Assembly: GCA_002786025.1 (NCBI GenBank)
Contig: NHNW01000094.1
Coordinates: 1-64,000, forward strand
Source: Zasmidium citrigriseum
Lineage: Eukaryota > Ascomycota > Dothideomycetes > Mycosphaerellales > Mycosphaerellaceae
Direction of reading: 5' to 3'
DNA length: 64,000 nucleotides
Shown: one piece after another, positions 13,020 to 24,284 of the stretch
Position numbering within the stretch: position 1 is the first letter of the stretch
Layout: each line of letters begins with the position of its first letter
Translations under genes and position numbers: made by a program
Notes under the pieces: model-generated
Told to the model about the DNA's origin: nothing
Database searches by the model: none
Seen by the model: the letters and a program-made list of their open reading frames with translations, nothing else

Positions 13020-13190
13020 AGGCAAATGGATTGATCGATTGAGGGATTGATCACTCAAAGGTTGAACTATCCCGCGTCAATCTATCAATTGAAGGACCGG
13101 GGGATTGATTGATGAATCAATCAATTTGGCCTGCGGCCTCAATCGATCAATCCCCACCGGCGGGGATTGTCCGGATTGATTGAGTACCGC
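13020..13190. repeat. GATTGAT-rich palindromic tract
   Basis: Within 170 bases the heptamer GATTGAT or its complement ATCAATC occurs about ten times. The tract includes the inverted repeat ATTGATT-GATG-AATCAAT (about 13107-13124) and a GC-rich hairpin AATCCCC-ACCGGC-GGGGATT (about 13149-13168). The adjacent GGCCTGCGGCC is also self-complementary. No coding function is apparent. It may be a degenerate palindromic mini-repeat or a cruciform-forming site. Confidence 0.7.
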
Positions 13191-15110
13191 ACTGACTGGA
13201 AGAGACGTTTTCCACATGATTCCGATCTCAGATACACAGGGCGAGATCTGTGATGCCCAGGCAGTCCTCGCGGCGTGTTGTGACTTTTCCAGGAACCAAG
13301 AAGTGCAAGAGCTGAGGCATCTCCTCTCCGCAATCAAGTCGAATGGATGCAGTGCTGCGAGATGCCCTCTGGTAAGCTTGCGCAGTCTCAAAGACTTTGA
13401 CTGTATTGCGGCGGGTTGGACAAGCAAGCCCCGCTGGCGCTCCTCCAGATTGCAAGGGAAAGGTTCGGGAAGCCGGAACTGCGATACAGGGCAGATGTTG
13501 TTGGGCATTCGGCCACACGTGCGCAGCAGCGCATGCTGTCTCTTGCGTCGCCCTGATTTGCATGCAGCGAAGCGATCTCCTTGCTCCGACATACGCACGA
13601 ATCAGAGGAAAGGATCGGGGTAGGGTTGGGGGACCACTGTACTCGAGTCGTGATATTGTGAGAAGGTAAGAATGGGTTATGGTCGTCAGATAAGCATTGC
13701 CAAGAAGAGGAATTCCACACCAAGCGGCAAAGAGGGCGAAGAAGAAGTGAGATAGTGAGCAAGAGAATGACAAGAGCATGCGCGAGAGAGATCTGGAGGA
13801 TAAGCGAGCAAGAACAGCACCCACCGAAGCCAGCTGGCAATGTCGGATCTTGACTCTGGAACCTGGAGCGCTTCAAGAAGAAACGTGGAAGGACGACGGA
13901 AGAACTCAAACTTGCAATGGAAGATGGACATCTCACGGTCAAGCCGTTTAGGAGTAGGGTGTATAGAGCAGGCGATGGGGGATAATGCCCACTTGCTTCG
14001 CTTCGTGTGGCAAGGTCCTGTTCGAGTCACGCCCGAAGAAGGTGAATCTTTGAGCTCGTGCCCTGGCCTCAGGTGTGATGCCTCCCGAAAAGCTACGAAG
14101 CGGCCGATCCAAGTTTCGAAGGTCGTGGTCCTTGGATTCGAGTTGAGTCTCTTGCCGATACATTCAACGGAGGCGTGGAAGCGGTGATGCTGCATGTTTT
14201 GGTCGCGAGACGAGGTTGTTGGCATTCCGGTACAAGCAGGTGCTGCCCATCGTCGAGGAAGTATGCCGAGTATGTTGTCCGATGATTTGTGAGGATGAGA
14301 CCTGGCCCGCTGTTCCATGCACACCCGGCAAGGGCAGCTCCAGTAGTCCATGTGGGTGTTGAAAAGTCCGGGAAGGACAAACCTCGATTCTCGTCGTCTT
14401 TGATGCGAAGGTCTGGAATGGTGGTCACGGGTGTGTAGTTCTGACTTCTTCGACCTCTCTCTCCATGGACTACGTCTCGCCCGAGCTGATGTCTGGCCGG
14501 CATCGGTAATGCTTTCGAGCGGCGAGCTCAAAAGCCATCGTCCTGCGCCAAAACTACCGAAGATCGTGGCTGGAGTCGAGCCTTCGAAAGCCTCGATGTC
14601 GCCAGAAGTCCAGCATGAAGAGATTCAGCATTCAGAAGTCAACTACCCATTCCGAAGGGCACAAGTCAGAAGTCCGGCAAAGCAGCCGATCCAGAACTCG
14701 TGCATCCCCAAGCCGGGCATTGGTTAGAACAGCAGCGATCTCGCCGAATGCCTTACCGACGACATGTCTTCCAGCAAAGCCGACTTGGTGGTAGTCGATT
14801 CAGAACGGCCTGGGTAGATGCTGCATCGAAGTCGTCGAAATAGCGGCGCTTCGAGGTAGCTCTGTCAATGGCAGACGCCTAGAACATTTGCCATTGGTCT
14901 TCTGTGCAAATTGCTCGACGATGGCGGGATCGACGTTGTCCGGCGTGAGTTCGCTCGTGGAATGGAAAGGATCCAATGGTGCAGCAAGAACTGTGAGAGG
15001 AGCCTTTGCGAGAACTGGATTGTGTTCGTGACTGGGAGCTCATCGTAAGAAGAGGGATTTCGGCTGGTGGTGGTGGGACAGGAGACGGCGGGGAAGTACG
15101 GGAAGGTGTC
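13191..15110. other. No supportable gene
   Basis: The minus strand has a 281-codon frame (13686-14531) and overlapping frames, but these change register, lack domains and have no convincing splice joins. They read as chance or decayed sequence. Nothing else was recognised. Confidence 0.5.
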
Positions 15111-15119
15111 GTTCATCAA

Positions 15120-17480
15120 TCCTGGCCTTGAGTCATTCGTCGGTCAGCTAGGGTCTGTTAGTACGCTGTGCATCATCCAGTGGGCTTTCGTCGTCTTGAA
15201 CGAACGTTTCCAAGATGACCAGGCTGTTCGACGATGCTCGAAGAAGATGAAAATGTCGAAAAAGCGGTGTTGGGGAAGTGATCCGAGCAACGAAGGGAGT
15301 GAGAAACGGAAAAACGGAACTTATTCAACTTCGCGCCTTAGCCGCTGGTCGTCTTCCCTGGGAGTGGGCATCGAGAATGACCATGACGGTGTCGCCAGGA
15401 GGGTCTTGCCGAGCATGCAGAGCATTTGAATCAGCATGGGTCGACCGTGAGGGGATGGAGATGAGTGGTGCGTGCAGAATAATTGGCGCGACGGCGAGGT
15501 GTCAGTCGTCAACGACGTACGTCCCTCGAATCGTGGTGAATGTATAGGGGTTCATTCTGCTTTGTGGAGGTTGAGATTGCCTGGTGAAATGGAAGAGAAG
15601 ATTTCCCGCCGGGAGACCAGGGCGTGAGTCTCGGGAGAACGAAGCTGTCTCGATGCCGCTTGATCATTTCCGGCAGACGCTCGAAGTGTCTTCGCTCTCG
15701 AGCAGAAATCTCGTTGAAAACGTTTCGACTGAGAATCGCGGTCCATTCCCGAAGACACTTGTTGCTGTCCATTGGAGATCGAAAGGGGGCAGACGCTGAG
15801 TACGAGAGACACGAAGGCCAGTTCATCGTTCCACACTCCTCGTGGAAGTATCAAGTGCAGCGTTCATGTCGATTTGCAAAGGCGGCGGTTAACAACTACC
15901 CTTGCTGTACGAAGCCCGCCGCAATGACTGTTGTTCTGGACAAGACTGGCATAATGTCTTGGTCCAATCAACCACTTCACTACGTGGGCGTATTATGCGA
16001 CTCCAGCACAACTCTCTATCAATTTCCTAGAGGATAGATGCGTTGAGACGACTTTGAGAATCACGCTGAGGAGCTCGCGGCTTGCAAATGAGATGAGCAT
16101 GGCCAACGTCAACGGCGGGAATTCCAGGATCAAAGACTCGAATACCTCGCGTGGCCTTCCATAGGCGACGAATGGCATGGAAGATGGGAAGACTTACGAT
16201 CGAGCAGATCCCAAATGGTCGGCGACGAAAGCCTCGTTGGTACTAATACAACTTGCGTATTCAAGGAGAGACGCAAGACATCGGGGAAAGCGAGGACTGG
16301 GCAGCAGGAGGACCAGCGTCAATGACCAGAGTCTCTCTCGATCATTGCCTGGATTGTGCTAGTCGGAAGAAGACAAGAGTTCCGCTGGCTTAATCGCACG
16401 TGAAAACGATTGGCATGAACTTGCCGGATCGGTCCATTCCCATCGATCTCGAGGGATTTGAACGGGGTTGACTGTCCAATCGATGCCTCAGACGGTGTAG
16501 CATTCGGTGAGATCGTATGTTCATGTCTCTCGTCGGCCTGCAGAGGGCTATTAGTACGCTGCGAATCGTGCAGCGGATTCTGGTCGTCTTGGATGGTCGA
16601 TCCCGTCGTCAATGTACGGCAAGCCTGCTTGCGTCTTGCGAAGATCGCTAGGGAACGTCGTATACAAGTCGCGTACTCGAGGGAAGGAGAGCAGGATAGT
16701 TGTAGTATCAATGCTAGCGTTCAGTATTCTTTCGGCGAGCAGGGCTGTTAGTACGCTATACATCGTCGAGCACATTCGCCATTTTGGTTGAGAAGATCGA
16801 CGAAGGAGAGGGCAGATGCAGTCTTGATAGCCTGCTTGATTGTTGAGCAGATGTCGCCACGGATAGCGCCGCCTGTCTCCTGGAAAGGAAAGCAGGATAC
16901 CGTGGTATCGATCGCCCGCGAGAAGAAGGCCATTCGTCCATTCCAAATCGTCGGGCGGGTTCTCGTCATCGTCGTCTTGGATAAGAAGGTCCACCGAGGA
17001 AGGTATAGAGATCCTCAATCCATCTCTCCATGGTCTCTTGGTCGTCCCAGCCGAGATTTGGATAGTTGTAGAGGTCTGCTTCGATTAGGAGAAAGTCGGG
17101 TCGCTCGAGAACGCTAGGAACAATGTCGGACATGGACGCTAGGCTACTAGGGAGATGGAAGGGCCCGGATGGTAGTGCGGCTGGAAATTCCGGGTCGTAG
17201 ACATGTTGGTAAACTAGGTGCGGATCGTGAAAACGCTCGGAGAGGACGAGAAGGTCGAAGGAGATGCGGCTGGTAAGAAAGTTCGAGAATTGAAGTCGTC
17301 CCAGCCGAGATTCGTGTAGTCGTACAGGCTGGCATCGATTACGTTCTGTAGATGGTCGGAACAATGTCATCGGACATTGACGCAGGGTCGCTCACGAGAT
17401 CGAGAGGGTCTGAGTATATTGCGGCGGGTGCAGGTGCTGGCGCGGAGTCGACATCAGAGAGGGTGGATATGGTGACGAAC
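15120..17480 (-). pseudogene. Cluster of broken partial copies of gene B
   Basis: At least four degenerate fragments related to the intact gene at 20010-21790 lie here. At about 17285-17450 the first exon start is recognisable at nucleotide level with a short deletion. At 16966-17133 a second start encodes MSDIVPSVLERPDF, later YNYPNLGWDDQETMERW, matching YDYPNLGWDDRQTMERW of gene B. At 16745-16990 there are two fragments with LLIQDD-like and LSFVDLLNQ-like sequence. At about 16450-16745 the fragment reads TTFPSDLRKTQAGLPYIDD, against STFPGDLLKTQAGLPHIDD in gene B. A short match recurs at about 15150-15190. Fragments are partly out of order, interrupted by stops and frame changes, and none spans the whole gene. 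Confidence 0.8.
15836..15955 (+). repeat. Dispersed 120-bp duplicate, copy 1
   Basis: This segment matches 19350-19465. Both read through AAATATCAAGTGCAGCG-like or GAAGTATCAAGTGCAGCG-like sequence, a GATTTGCAAAG core and TGTACGAAGC. In one frame both encode KYQVQR..RFAK.AV....CTK. It is not part of any recognisable gene and may be a remnant of a decayed exon shared by a segmental duplication. Confidence 0.7.
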
Positions 17481-17578
17481 TAGGGGCGCAGTGAGAGGAT
17501 CTGGGAAGAGCACGATCGTGTCGCAACAGCAATCAAGGCCAACGGTTGAGGCCAGGCCGTGCGCCTGCGTTCTTCCCC

Positions 17579-18043
17579 TCAGTCTGGTCTGAAAAATGAG
17601 CTCTCTCCAGGAAAATGCTTGAATCCAAGCCATTGACGGGCTGGTCGTCGGTTTTTGACCCTGGCGAGAAGTTGGAGATCGTTATGGGACATCTTCCAGG
17701 TCTGAATGGAACATTGGGAGTAGGTGAAGAGGTGGGTGAGCGGATCGAGGTGATCAAAGCCTACAGAAGTTGCCATGCTCTCCAGGTCATTCAGGAATAC
17801 TTCGGTCATAGCTTCTCGGGGTCGCTCGATGAACGATCTTCTGATTCTTCTGTAAGTATTGGAGCTGGCGTCGTTCGCTGTCCAGGTCCTTGAATATTGA
17901 TGGGTTCGTCGAAGTGGCGGTCGAGAGTAGCAATACATACTCTCCCAAACTCTTAAGGAGATCTGGACTTGGTGATGGCTTATCTGCGTCTCTTTTGACC
18001 ATTTGGTGATCGAATTGTCGAATCGGCCGTTGCGAGTAGCCAT
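17579..18043 (-). pseudogene. Broken copy of gene A (N-terminal part)
   Basis: An ATG at 18043 begins MATRNGRFDNSITKWSKETQ, clearly related to MATNYNQLDHAITAWLQETQ at the start of the intact gene A (22256-23579). Similarity continues in a second frame (LLKSLGEY against FLKSLEDH), so there is a frameshift, and the downstream exons are missing. It lies immediately upstream, on the same strand, of the broken gene B copies, mirroring the intact A-B order. It is probably not functional. Confidence 0.75.
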
Positions 18044-18840
18044 GTCGGTCGTCTCAATGCTTGTTGTTCCGCGGACTCATCCCGGAAGAAGACGTACGCA
18101 ATCTTTCCAGGCAAAAGCGTGCAGGCAAGGGGAATTTTCGCAGAACGATACCCGAGATCTTGGGCAATTCAAAGTGCAATGACCTGACAGGACAGGCGAT
18201 GCAGTCGTTGGCAGAGGAACGGCGGCATCGAGTCGAATTCGATAGTGATGACGGTCTCAACGACCACCTGCACCTGGCGGACAGTACAATGCTGCGATGG
18301 GTTGAGACTTTTCGAGCAGCCAGTAAGCTCAACATGCTAGAGGAAACCCGGAAGGTATAGCAATGAGAGAGACCAGACTCTCTCTACGTGCGTCGATATT
18401 CGTTCCTTGAAAAGCCGCACGAGCATGCCCGCATACAAATTAAGAATAGTCGTGGCGACTTCATACCATGACGGAGAGCTTGCGACCACTCAATAGCATG
18501 GTCCATTCCGGGAAGTGGGTGTGGTGATGAGGAGTTCGGTGATCTGGTGGTGCATCAAGCTGCCATTGCGCAGTGAGTGTAAAGCGTCGTGCAAACGTAT
18601 TGAAATGGAGCAATGAGGAGCGACACTGGTTCATGTGAAGTAGAAAAGTCCGAAGTAGCAAGCTACTCCGTGACTTCGACGAAGAGGCAGGAGAATCTCG
18701 CAAAGGAACCGTCCGAGATGCGATCCAGCTGCGCTCCTTCCGATTGCGGATCTTCGCTCATGACGTTCGAAGAAGTCTATGAAAGATGCCGTGCCCTCGA
18801 TGAGAGGTGGCAAAGGATCTCTAGCACAGCCATGAGGAGT

Positions 18841-19215
18841 ATGGTTGGATTGTCGTCATGGATGCTAGGGTGAGGGATACTCGAAGATGGTGGTGGCCTA
18901 AATGGATGGAGTGCAGATTGACGAAGAGTTTCCTTCTGCCGCGGAGCGGGCGGGAATGTCGTTGCTGTTAGTGCTCTTCCTTTTGGAACAGTTGTTCAGT
19001 GCTGTTGGAAGTAGACGCAATCCTGGGTGCTTGTTGTGTAGTCGAGGTGTCTAGTTGGATTGTCGTAATGGATGCCAGGGTGAGGGATGCTCGAGGACGG
19101 TGGTGGCCGAATGGATCTTGTGTGGATAACGGAGGGATTCTTCGTGAGAGATGTGTATCGTTTCTTTCTAAATGAATGTTCAATTCTCAGTGCTGCTGGG
19201 AGTAAACGCAATCAC
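18841..19215 (+). repeat. Diverged tandem duplication of about 200 bp
   Basis: TTGGATTGTCGTCATGGATG at 18845 recurs as TTGGATTGTCGTAATGGATG at 19055 (offset 210). Shared sequence continues through GGGTGAGGGAT.CTCGA and G.TGGTGGCC. It recurs again at CAGTGCTG.TGG.AGTA.ACGCAATC (18997 and 19188, offset 191). No coding role was seen. Confidence 0.75.
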
Positions 19216-19349
19216 CAGAGCTCGTTGATGCACGCTTTACATCTCCTAGCCCTTCATCGACGTTCGGAGTCACCCGCGAGTTCTAACACTAACGAAAGAT
19301 ATGCATAAGCTTCCGAGGTAGACCACGGGATGAGCTTAGTTCTACATCG

Positions 19350-19465
19350 ATGCAAATCCTCGCGGAAATATCAAGTGCAGCGTCAATATCGATTTGCAAA
19401 GACAGCGGTCGATGGTCACCCTAGCTGTACGAAGCACACCGTAACGACTGATGTTCCCCGTCCAG
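19350..19465 (+). repeat. Dispersed 120-bp duplicate, copy 2
   Basis: This is the partner of 15836-15955, with roughly 75-80 percent identity by eye and the same orientation. The copies are about 3.5 kb apart, comparable with the 4-6 kb spacing of the gene A and B copies, so they could belong to the same block duplication. Confidence 0.7.
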
Positions 19466-19469
19466 AATT

Positions 19470-20009
19470 CGGACATGCATGCGCTCAGAAGTCATGCCCG
19501 AGAATGCCTTGGACCTTCCAAGATGCCAACCCAGAGTCTTGATTGGACGATGCTGGAAGTCAGACATTCTCTCGAGAGTGTGAGACACGGAATCGGAAGC
19601 AAGGTTCGATTTCGTGATCTGTTGTTAACCAGCAGAGGTAGAGGGAAGAGAATTTCAAGACTCAGGTAGAGAATGTCCGGGTGGTCTCTAGGCCTTGACG
19701 AGATTGCGAAGACATCTGGACAGAACTCTGAGGAAGTCATGGCAGGAGAAAGTCGAGCCATTCGGGATGACAGGCCTCAAGTTGAGAATGACCCGTGGCA
19801 TGGAAGAAGGCCAACCACTAGGAGACGCATGATGTATGGGAGAGGTGCGGAAACCTTTCGAGCTTGTTAGATTGTTCTAAAACATCGTAGACGCCATTGA
19901 GAAATGAATGAGGAGACAATGGGCATCGATAGGAGAGGAGATTCGATTAGAAGAGATATGAGAATCGAACGAAACCAAAGTCGTGCAGTATACGCTACTA
20001 GTCCCATCT
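19470..20009. other. No gene seen
   Basis: Only short frames occur here. The end of this stretch is the 3' flank of gene B. Confidence 0.5.
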
Positions 20010-21790
20010 TCACTCCGGCGAATGAGAAATGCCCATCAACTGGAAGCACTCCAAAAGCTCCTTCGAGATCTGGTAAGCGTCGAGTGCGGTACTCGCTACA
20101 GCAATGTCATTCCGCTCGTTCTCCGTGAATTCGACGAGGGCCTAGTTGACAGCGATTAGCAGGTTTCGTAGGTGGATGGCTCGTACATACCTTTCCGACT
20201 GGCTCCTCGATCTCTGCGAAGGCCATTTTTGCGTTTCTCGCCCGCTCTGCTGTCTCGTATTGGCGCTGCATCGCTTGAGCTTCCTCGTCCTCGCCTTTCG
20301 TGGTCTTTCCGATCAGCTCCATGGCCGCCCACTTTTGCTTGTAACGGGCATAATCTTCTTGCAGGGCCAGGCTGCATGCTTCCCAGTCTATCGTCCTCTC
20401 CCATTCTTCATATATCCCGGCAATGATGAAACGCTTTGAGTGCGTCTGTCTTCCACCAACCTCGGCGTTTAGACCGCCCATCCAGGCGTACGTTCTGTTC
20501 AGAGTCAGCAGTCTGTTCATAGTCTTGGAGGGATGATATTACCGAAAGACGAGGCTGAAGACATGCTCTGCCTTGGAGACGAGGCGGCTGGATGGGATAT
20601 CATAGAGAATGGCAGGCTGCATGCGATATTCTGTCTTCTCGTAACCAAGATCCATGAATGCGATGGCGGCAGCAGCCTCGACCACGTTCATAAGGGCGTT
20701 GGAGGAGGTATGGTTGAGATGGTGTTTCTTTATGCGAACCGCGGGATCATCTGTCCAGCCGACCTGCTCGATTTGTTAGCACAGAAAAGAAAAGAGCGGC
20801 TGGTGTTGTACCTCTGCTACGGGCCATGGAACTGGTTGATCACGATGCTCTTCTGGAATCCTGGCAATCCTCTCCTTCTGTGCGTCTATCCATTTTTGAA
20901 TGTTGGAAACGCTGTTCCCAGTCGTGATGTACCTCCTGGCACCTAAACAGGCAGTCAGCAGAGATCGATGTCGAGCTTGCAAATACATGCTCACCGCGAT
21001 GGTACAGCTGGTCTGTGGCCTGTCCTTCACTCCTGACCCAAGGTGGCCGACCATTCTCCATCCAGTTGTCAATTCGCTTGATTAGCTCCAATCTATCCTC
21101 ATCCAGCCGAAATCGGTCGTTCGCTCTGCGGAGATGCACAGGGCCCTTTTTGGCTTTGTACGGATACGACCCATCGATGTAATCTTCGAGATACTTGAAA
21201 ACTTGTTCGTACATGTTGGCAGAAGGGTATCGGCCGTCTTCGCGTGCGTGGAAGAACCCGTAGATGCATGGTCGCTTCTTGATGGCTTTCTTTGCGGCGT
21301 CGCTCGCTGTTCCGAGTGGCTTTGGATGTTCCACCTTGTCGTCGATGTGCGGCAAGCCTGCTTGCGTCTTGAGAAGATCGCCAGGGAATGTAGAGTAGAG
21401 GTCCCCACGGACAGCGCGAATCAAGGTGTCTCGAGGGACGGAGAGCAGGATGGTGGCGACATCAATCCTGGCTTTCAGCCTCTCGTCGTCGGCGAGCAGA
21501 GGGCTATTCACACGCTGTGCATCATCAAGCGGGTTTGCGTCGTCCTGGATGAGCAGCTCCGCGAAGGAGAGGACAGAGGCGGTCTTGATCTCTTCGACCC
21601 ATCTCTCCATGGTCTGTCGGTCGTCCCAGCCGAGATTCGGATAGTCGTATAGGCCGGCATCGATTACGTTGCGGAGATGGTCGGGCTGCTCAAGTATGCC
21701 GGGGACAATGTCGTCGGACATCGACGCAGGGTCGCTCATGAGATCGGGAGGGTCTAAGAGAGCTGCAGCGAGTGCGGAGAGAGCAGACAT
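20010..21790 (-). CDS. Gene B: hypothetical protein, 527 aa, five exons
   Basis: I do not recognise the family. The model is exon 1 21790-20995, exon 2 20942-20812, exon 3 20763-20543, exon 4 20494-20191 and exon 5 20141-20010. The total of 1584 nt is in frame throughout. The four introns are 48-52 nt with GT/AG ends, and CTGAC, GCTAAC and GCTAATC branch-type motifs. The ATG at 21790 is chosen because the broken copies are conserved from this region. The protein starts MSALSALAAALLDPPDLMSD, is mostly soluble and acidic at the N-terminus, has no signal peptide or membrane span, and ends in a Lys/Glu/Gln-rich helical segment (ETAERARNAKMAFAEIEEP). Gene A lies just upstream on the same strand, and degenerate copies of both lie toward the telomere. 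Function unknown; likely an orphan or lineage-restricted gene. Confidence 0.8.
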
Positions 21791-22255
21791 GGTGGCGAAC
21801 TGAGGGCAACGGGAGAATCTTGGGGGAGTGCGACAGTGTCGAAAAGGACGATGTTGGTGATAAAATTCTAGATTTGAGAGACAGCGGGAAAACAAAGATT
21901 TGCGGGGTAGGGGTGAGATAGGGAAGGAGCGATGGACGAGTGGGAGAAGAAAGGGAAGGAACGGGAGTCACCGAATGTTTCGAACGGCCACGTGCGCCTA
22001 CACGATCCACGATCCACGAGTACAGGCATGCGCGAACAGGACGACGACTACGCTCGTGACGAGCTGACAGCAGCAAGTCGGTCTATGGTGCAGAGAGGCG
22101 TGTGCAGATGTGCAGATGTGACAAATGTCAAAGACTTGCCATCCGCGAGACTTAACCACACGCCGGGCAGTGAGGTGAATTAGCTCTTGCATATTACAAA
22201 AAAGAAGGCTAGACGGTCCGTGATGTAAACGCATGCGAGCGTGTTGTACTCTCGT
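21791..22255. other. Intergenic: B promoter and A 3' flank
   Basis: This 465-bp gap lies between the start of B and the stop of A, both on the minus strand. Short frames occur but nothing is recognisable. It must hold the promoter of B and the terminator of A. Confidence 0.5.
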
Positions 22256-23579
22256 CTAATCATCCTGCTGCATCTCGTCGCGGCTAAATACATCACCCAC
22301 GCTATTATCTTGCTGCTCCCGCTCCTGCTGCTCAATCAAAAGATCTTCCCGCCCCTTTCCCCAGCCCTTGACGAGCGCAAAGAACTGTTCATTCTCTTTA
22401 ACGAGGATGACACACAGTCGCGGATCACCACTGCGGTTGTTCAAACAGGTGGTGCATGGACCTCGGTGCTGAGAGTGGACGCTCCCGTCGAAGCCATTGG
22501 AGTCTTTGATACCGCTGGACCACAGGCACTGCTTCAGTTTATCCTGCTTATGGTTAGCTGCTGCACATAATTGTAATCAATCTACTTGCCTTGTTGACTT
22601 CGGAGTGGTATGTGGTGTGCTTTGACGTCTTCGCATAGTTCTGAAGCTGCGATGGGAAGACGATCGAGAGGTTGGCAGAGGTGGAAAGCTTGTTCCCAAG
22701 CGGAACACGATGAAAATAGCCGTGGTCGTCAGAACGCTGTTCTTCAAACCTCTCGTACGCCATGTTTTTAATGTATGGAGGCTTGGACTTCCTTTCCTTC
22801 TTGTTGCCCCGGACGAATGGGATATTGTCGCTGACTTTGCGAAACATGGCGGCCCCGCGACCCTCGGTCTGATCGGGAGTGTTGCCTCTCGCTCTCTTTG
22901 GCTGGAATTGAAGCATGCTAGACCCGGGCGTTGGGGCTTCGCGGCGCTTTGCTGCTTGGTCTTCTTGCGCTGCGCTGGGCGACGACGAGGAGTCCACATT
23001 GGTGTTGGGACGAATAGTCATTGCCGGATTGGGGCCGGGTGTTTGAAGAACCGTAGCGCCGGATGCTGATCTCTGATCGGGCACTTGGGCGACTCCAGCT
23101 GCAGAGGTATTTGGTGCTCGGAGCTGAAGTCCAGGTTGTCTAGCCCCTGGTGTTTCGGCGATGTTGAGGCCAGCCAATTCGGCGATGTAGTCGTCTTTCT
23201 TCCTGTGTCATTGTCAACCAGCCATTACACAACGGTTCACAATGGGTAGAACTCACAAGTCTAGCTGACGTTTCAGCTTTTTGACTTCTTCTGCAAGCCG
23301 GCCATTGTCCTGCTTCAACATAGTATTCTCGCTTTGGAGCCGAGAGATTCTGCTGTCTCTGATCTCCTTGACTTCCTCGTAGACTTGTTGCGTTGCCATC
23401 GCGAGCCTGTGGAAGTTGCTGCTACCTTGGTCGAACGAATCGCACATCCTTTGAACGGTTTCTGGGCTGCCATGATCCTCTAAGCTCTTGAGAAATGCGC
23501 GTATTTGATCGCGACTCTTCTGGGTCTCTTGTAGCCACGCCGTGATTGCATGGTCGAGCTGATTATAATTAGTAGCCAT
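22256..23579 (-). CDS. Gene A: coiled-coil protein with C-terminal Cys/His motif, 407 aa
   Basis: The family is not recognised. Exon 1 is 23579-23257, exon 2 23202-22590 and exon 3 22543-22256 (1224 nt, in frame). Intron 1 is a normal GTGAGT..CAG. Intron 2 has a GC donor (GCAAGT), a GCTAAC branch and AAGCAG; without splicing it, translation stops after about 13 codons and the last 95 residues are lost. Residues 1-115 are helical, with a coiled coil near 70-110. Residues 115-215 are a polar, Pro/Ser-rich linker with basic RR and KR patches that could act as a nuclear signal. The last exon holds C318, H335, H338, C342, C345 and C356, a possible metal site. The ATG at 23579 matches the start of the broken copy at 18043. 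Gene C is divergent from it. Confidence 0.8.
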
Positions 23580-24284
23580 GGCGCTCGTGTAAGTCCTTGC
23601 GTTGTCGTAGGTCGATCTCGTGCAAAGTCGTGCGCGGTCTCTCGGCAGGCACGTCGCAAGCACTTTCCCCAGGAACTTGATAGCAGGGATCTGAACGCGG
23701 GAGAAGCTAATTGGCTGCGGAGTCGAGCTCCGAGTCAGCGGACTAAATTCCGGCGCTGAAAGCAAGGGTCCAATTTGAGAGGTCATTGATGCTGTCGACC
23801 CTTTTTCCGCTTAGGTTGATCAGCTCTCTCTACGAGGACACGCGAATCTAAGCCATTCGAAGGCTTGTTGCACCCTTAACACTTATCGAGAAAGTTGCAG
23901 GATTGCTAGAGGCATCCTTCACTTTGGCCGAAACGCCGAGGGCATAGATCTTTCGATGGCAGCGGCCGATGCCATGTTGTCATTTAGTCGACATTGGACT
24001 TGATCAGGAATAATGGCGTCCGAGGCAAAGCATAGTAATACGCCAATACCAAAGTCAAAAATGATGCATAATAGCGACCCAATCCCAGTCATGCTCAACG
24101 TCGCCGTTTGTTGGCTTTCGCACCTTCCAGTTCTGGAGCCCCGCCGGCCAATCGCACTTGCCTTCTCACCACCTGCCATCGCCTTCGACTTCTCGCGGCC
24201 AGCAACCTCTCTTCACCTGGAAACATCGCTTCACCGAGACGCCGAATCCTTGATTCCTCAAATTCCGTCTCTCACCCTGTCAAT
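23580..24284. promoter_or_regulatory. Divergent intergenic region between genes A and C
   Basis: These 705 bp separate two head-to-head genes, so promoters for both should lie here. An in-frame upstream extension of A (to 23786) exists but starts from a region with no conserved counterpart in the A pseudogene. No specific factor site could be assigned. Confidence 0.5.

Noticed and set aside
13686..14531. 281-codon minus-strand frame with hydrophobic stretches in neighbouring frames
   Set aside because: No domain, no consistent splice structure, and coding-like bias changes frame repeatedly. It is probably chance or decayed sequence.
23580..23786. N-terminal extension of gene A
   Set aside because: The broken copy of gene A begins at the same internal methionine (MAT..), so the shorter start is favoured.
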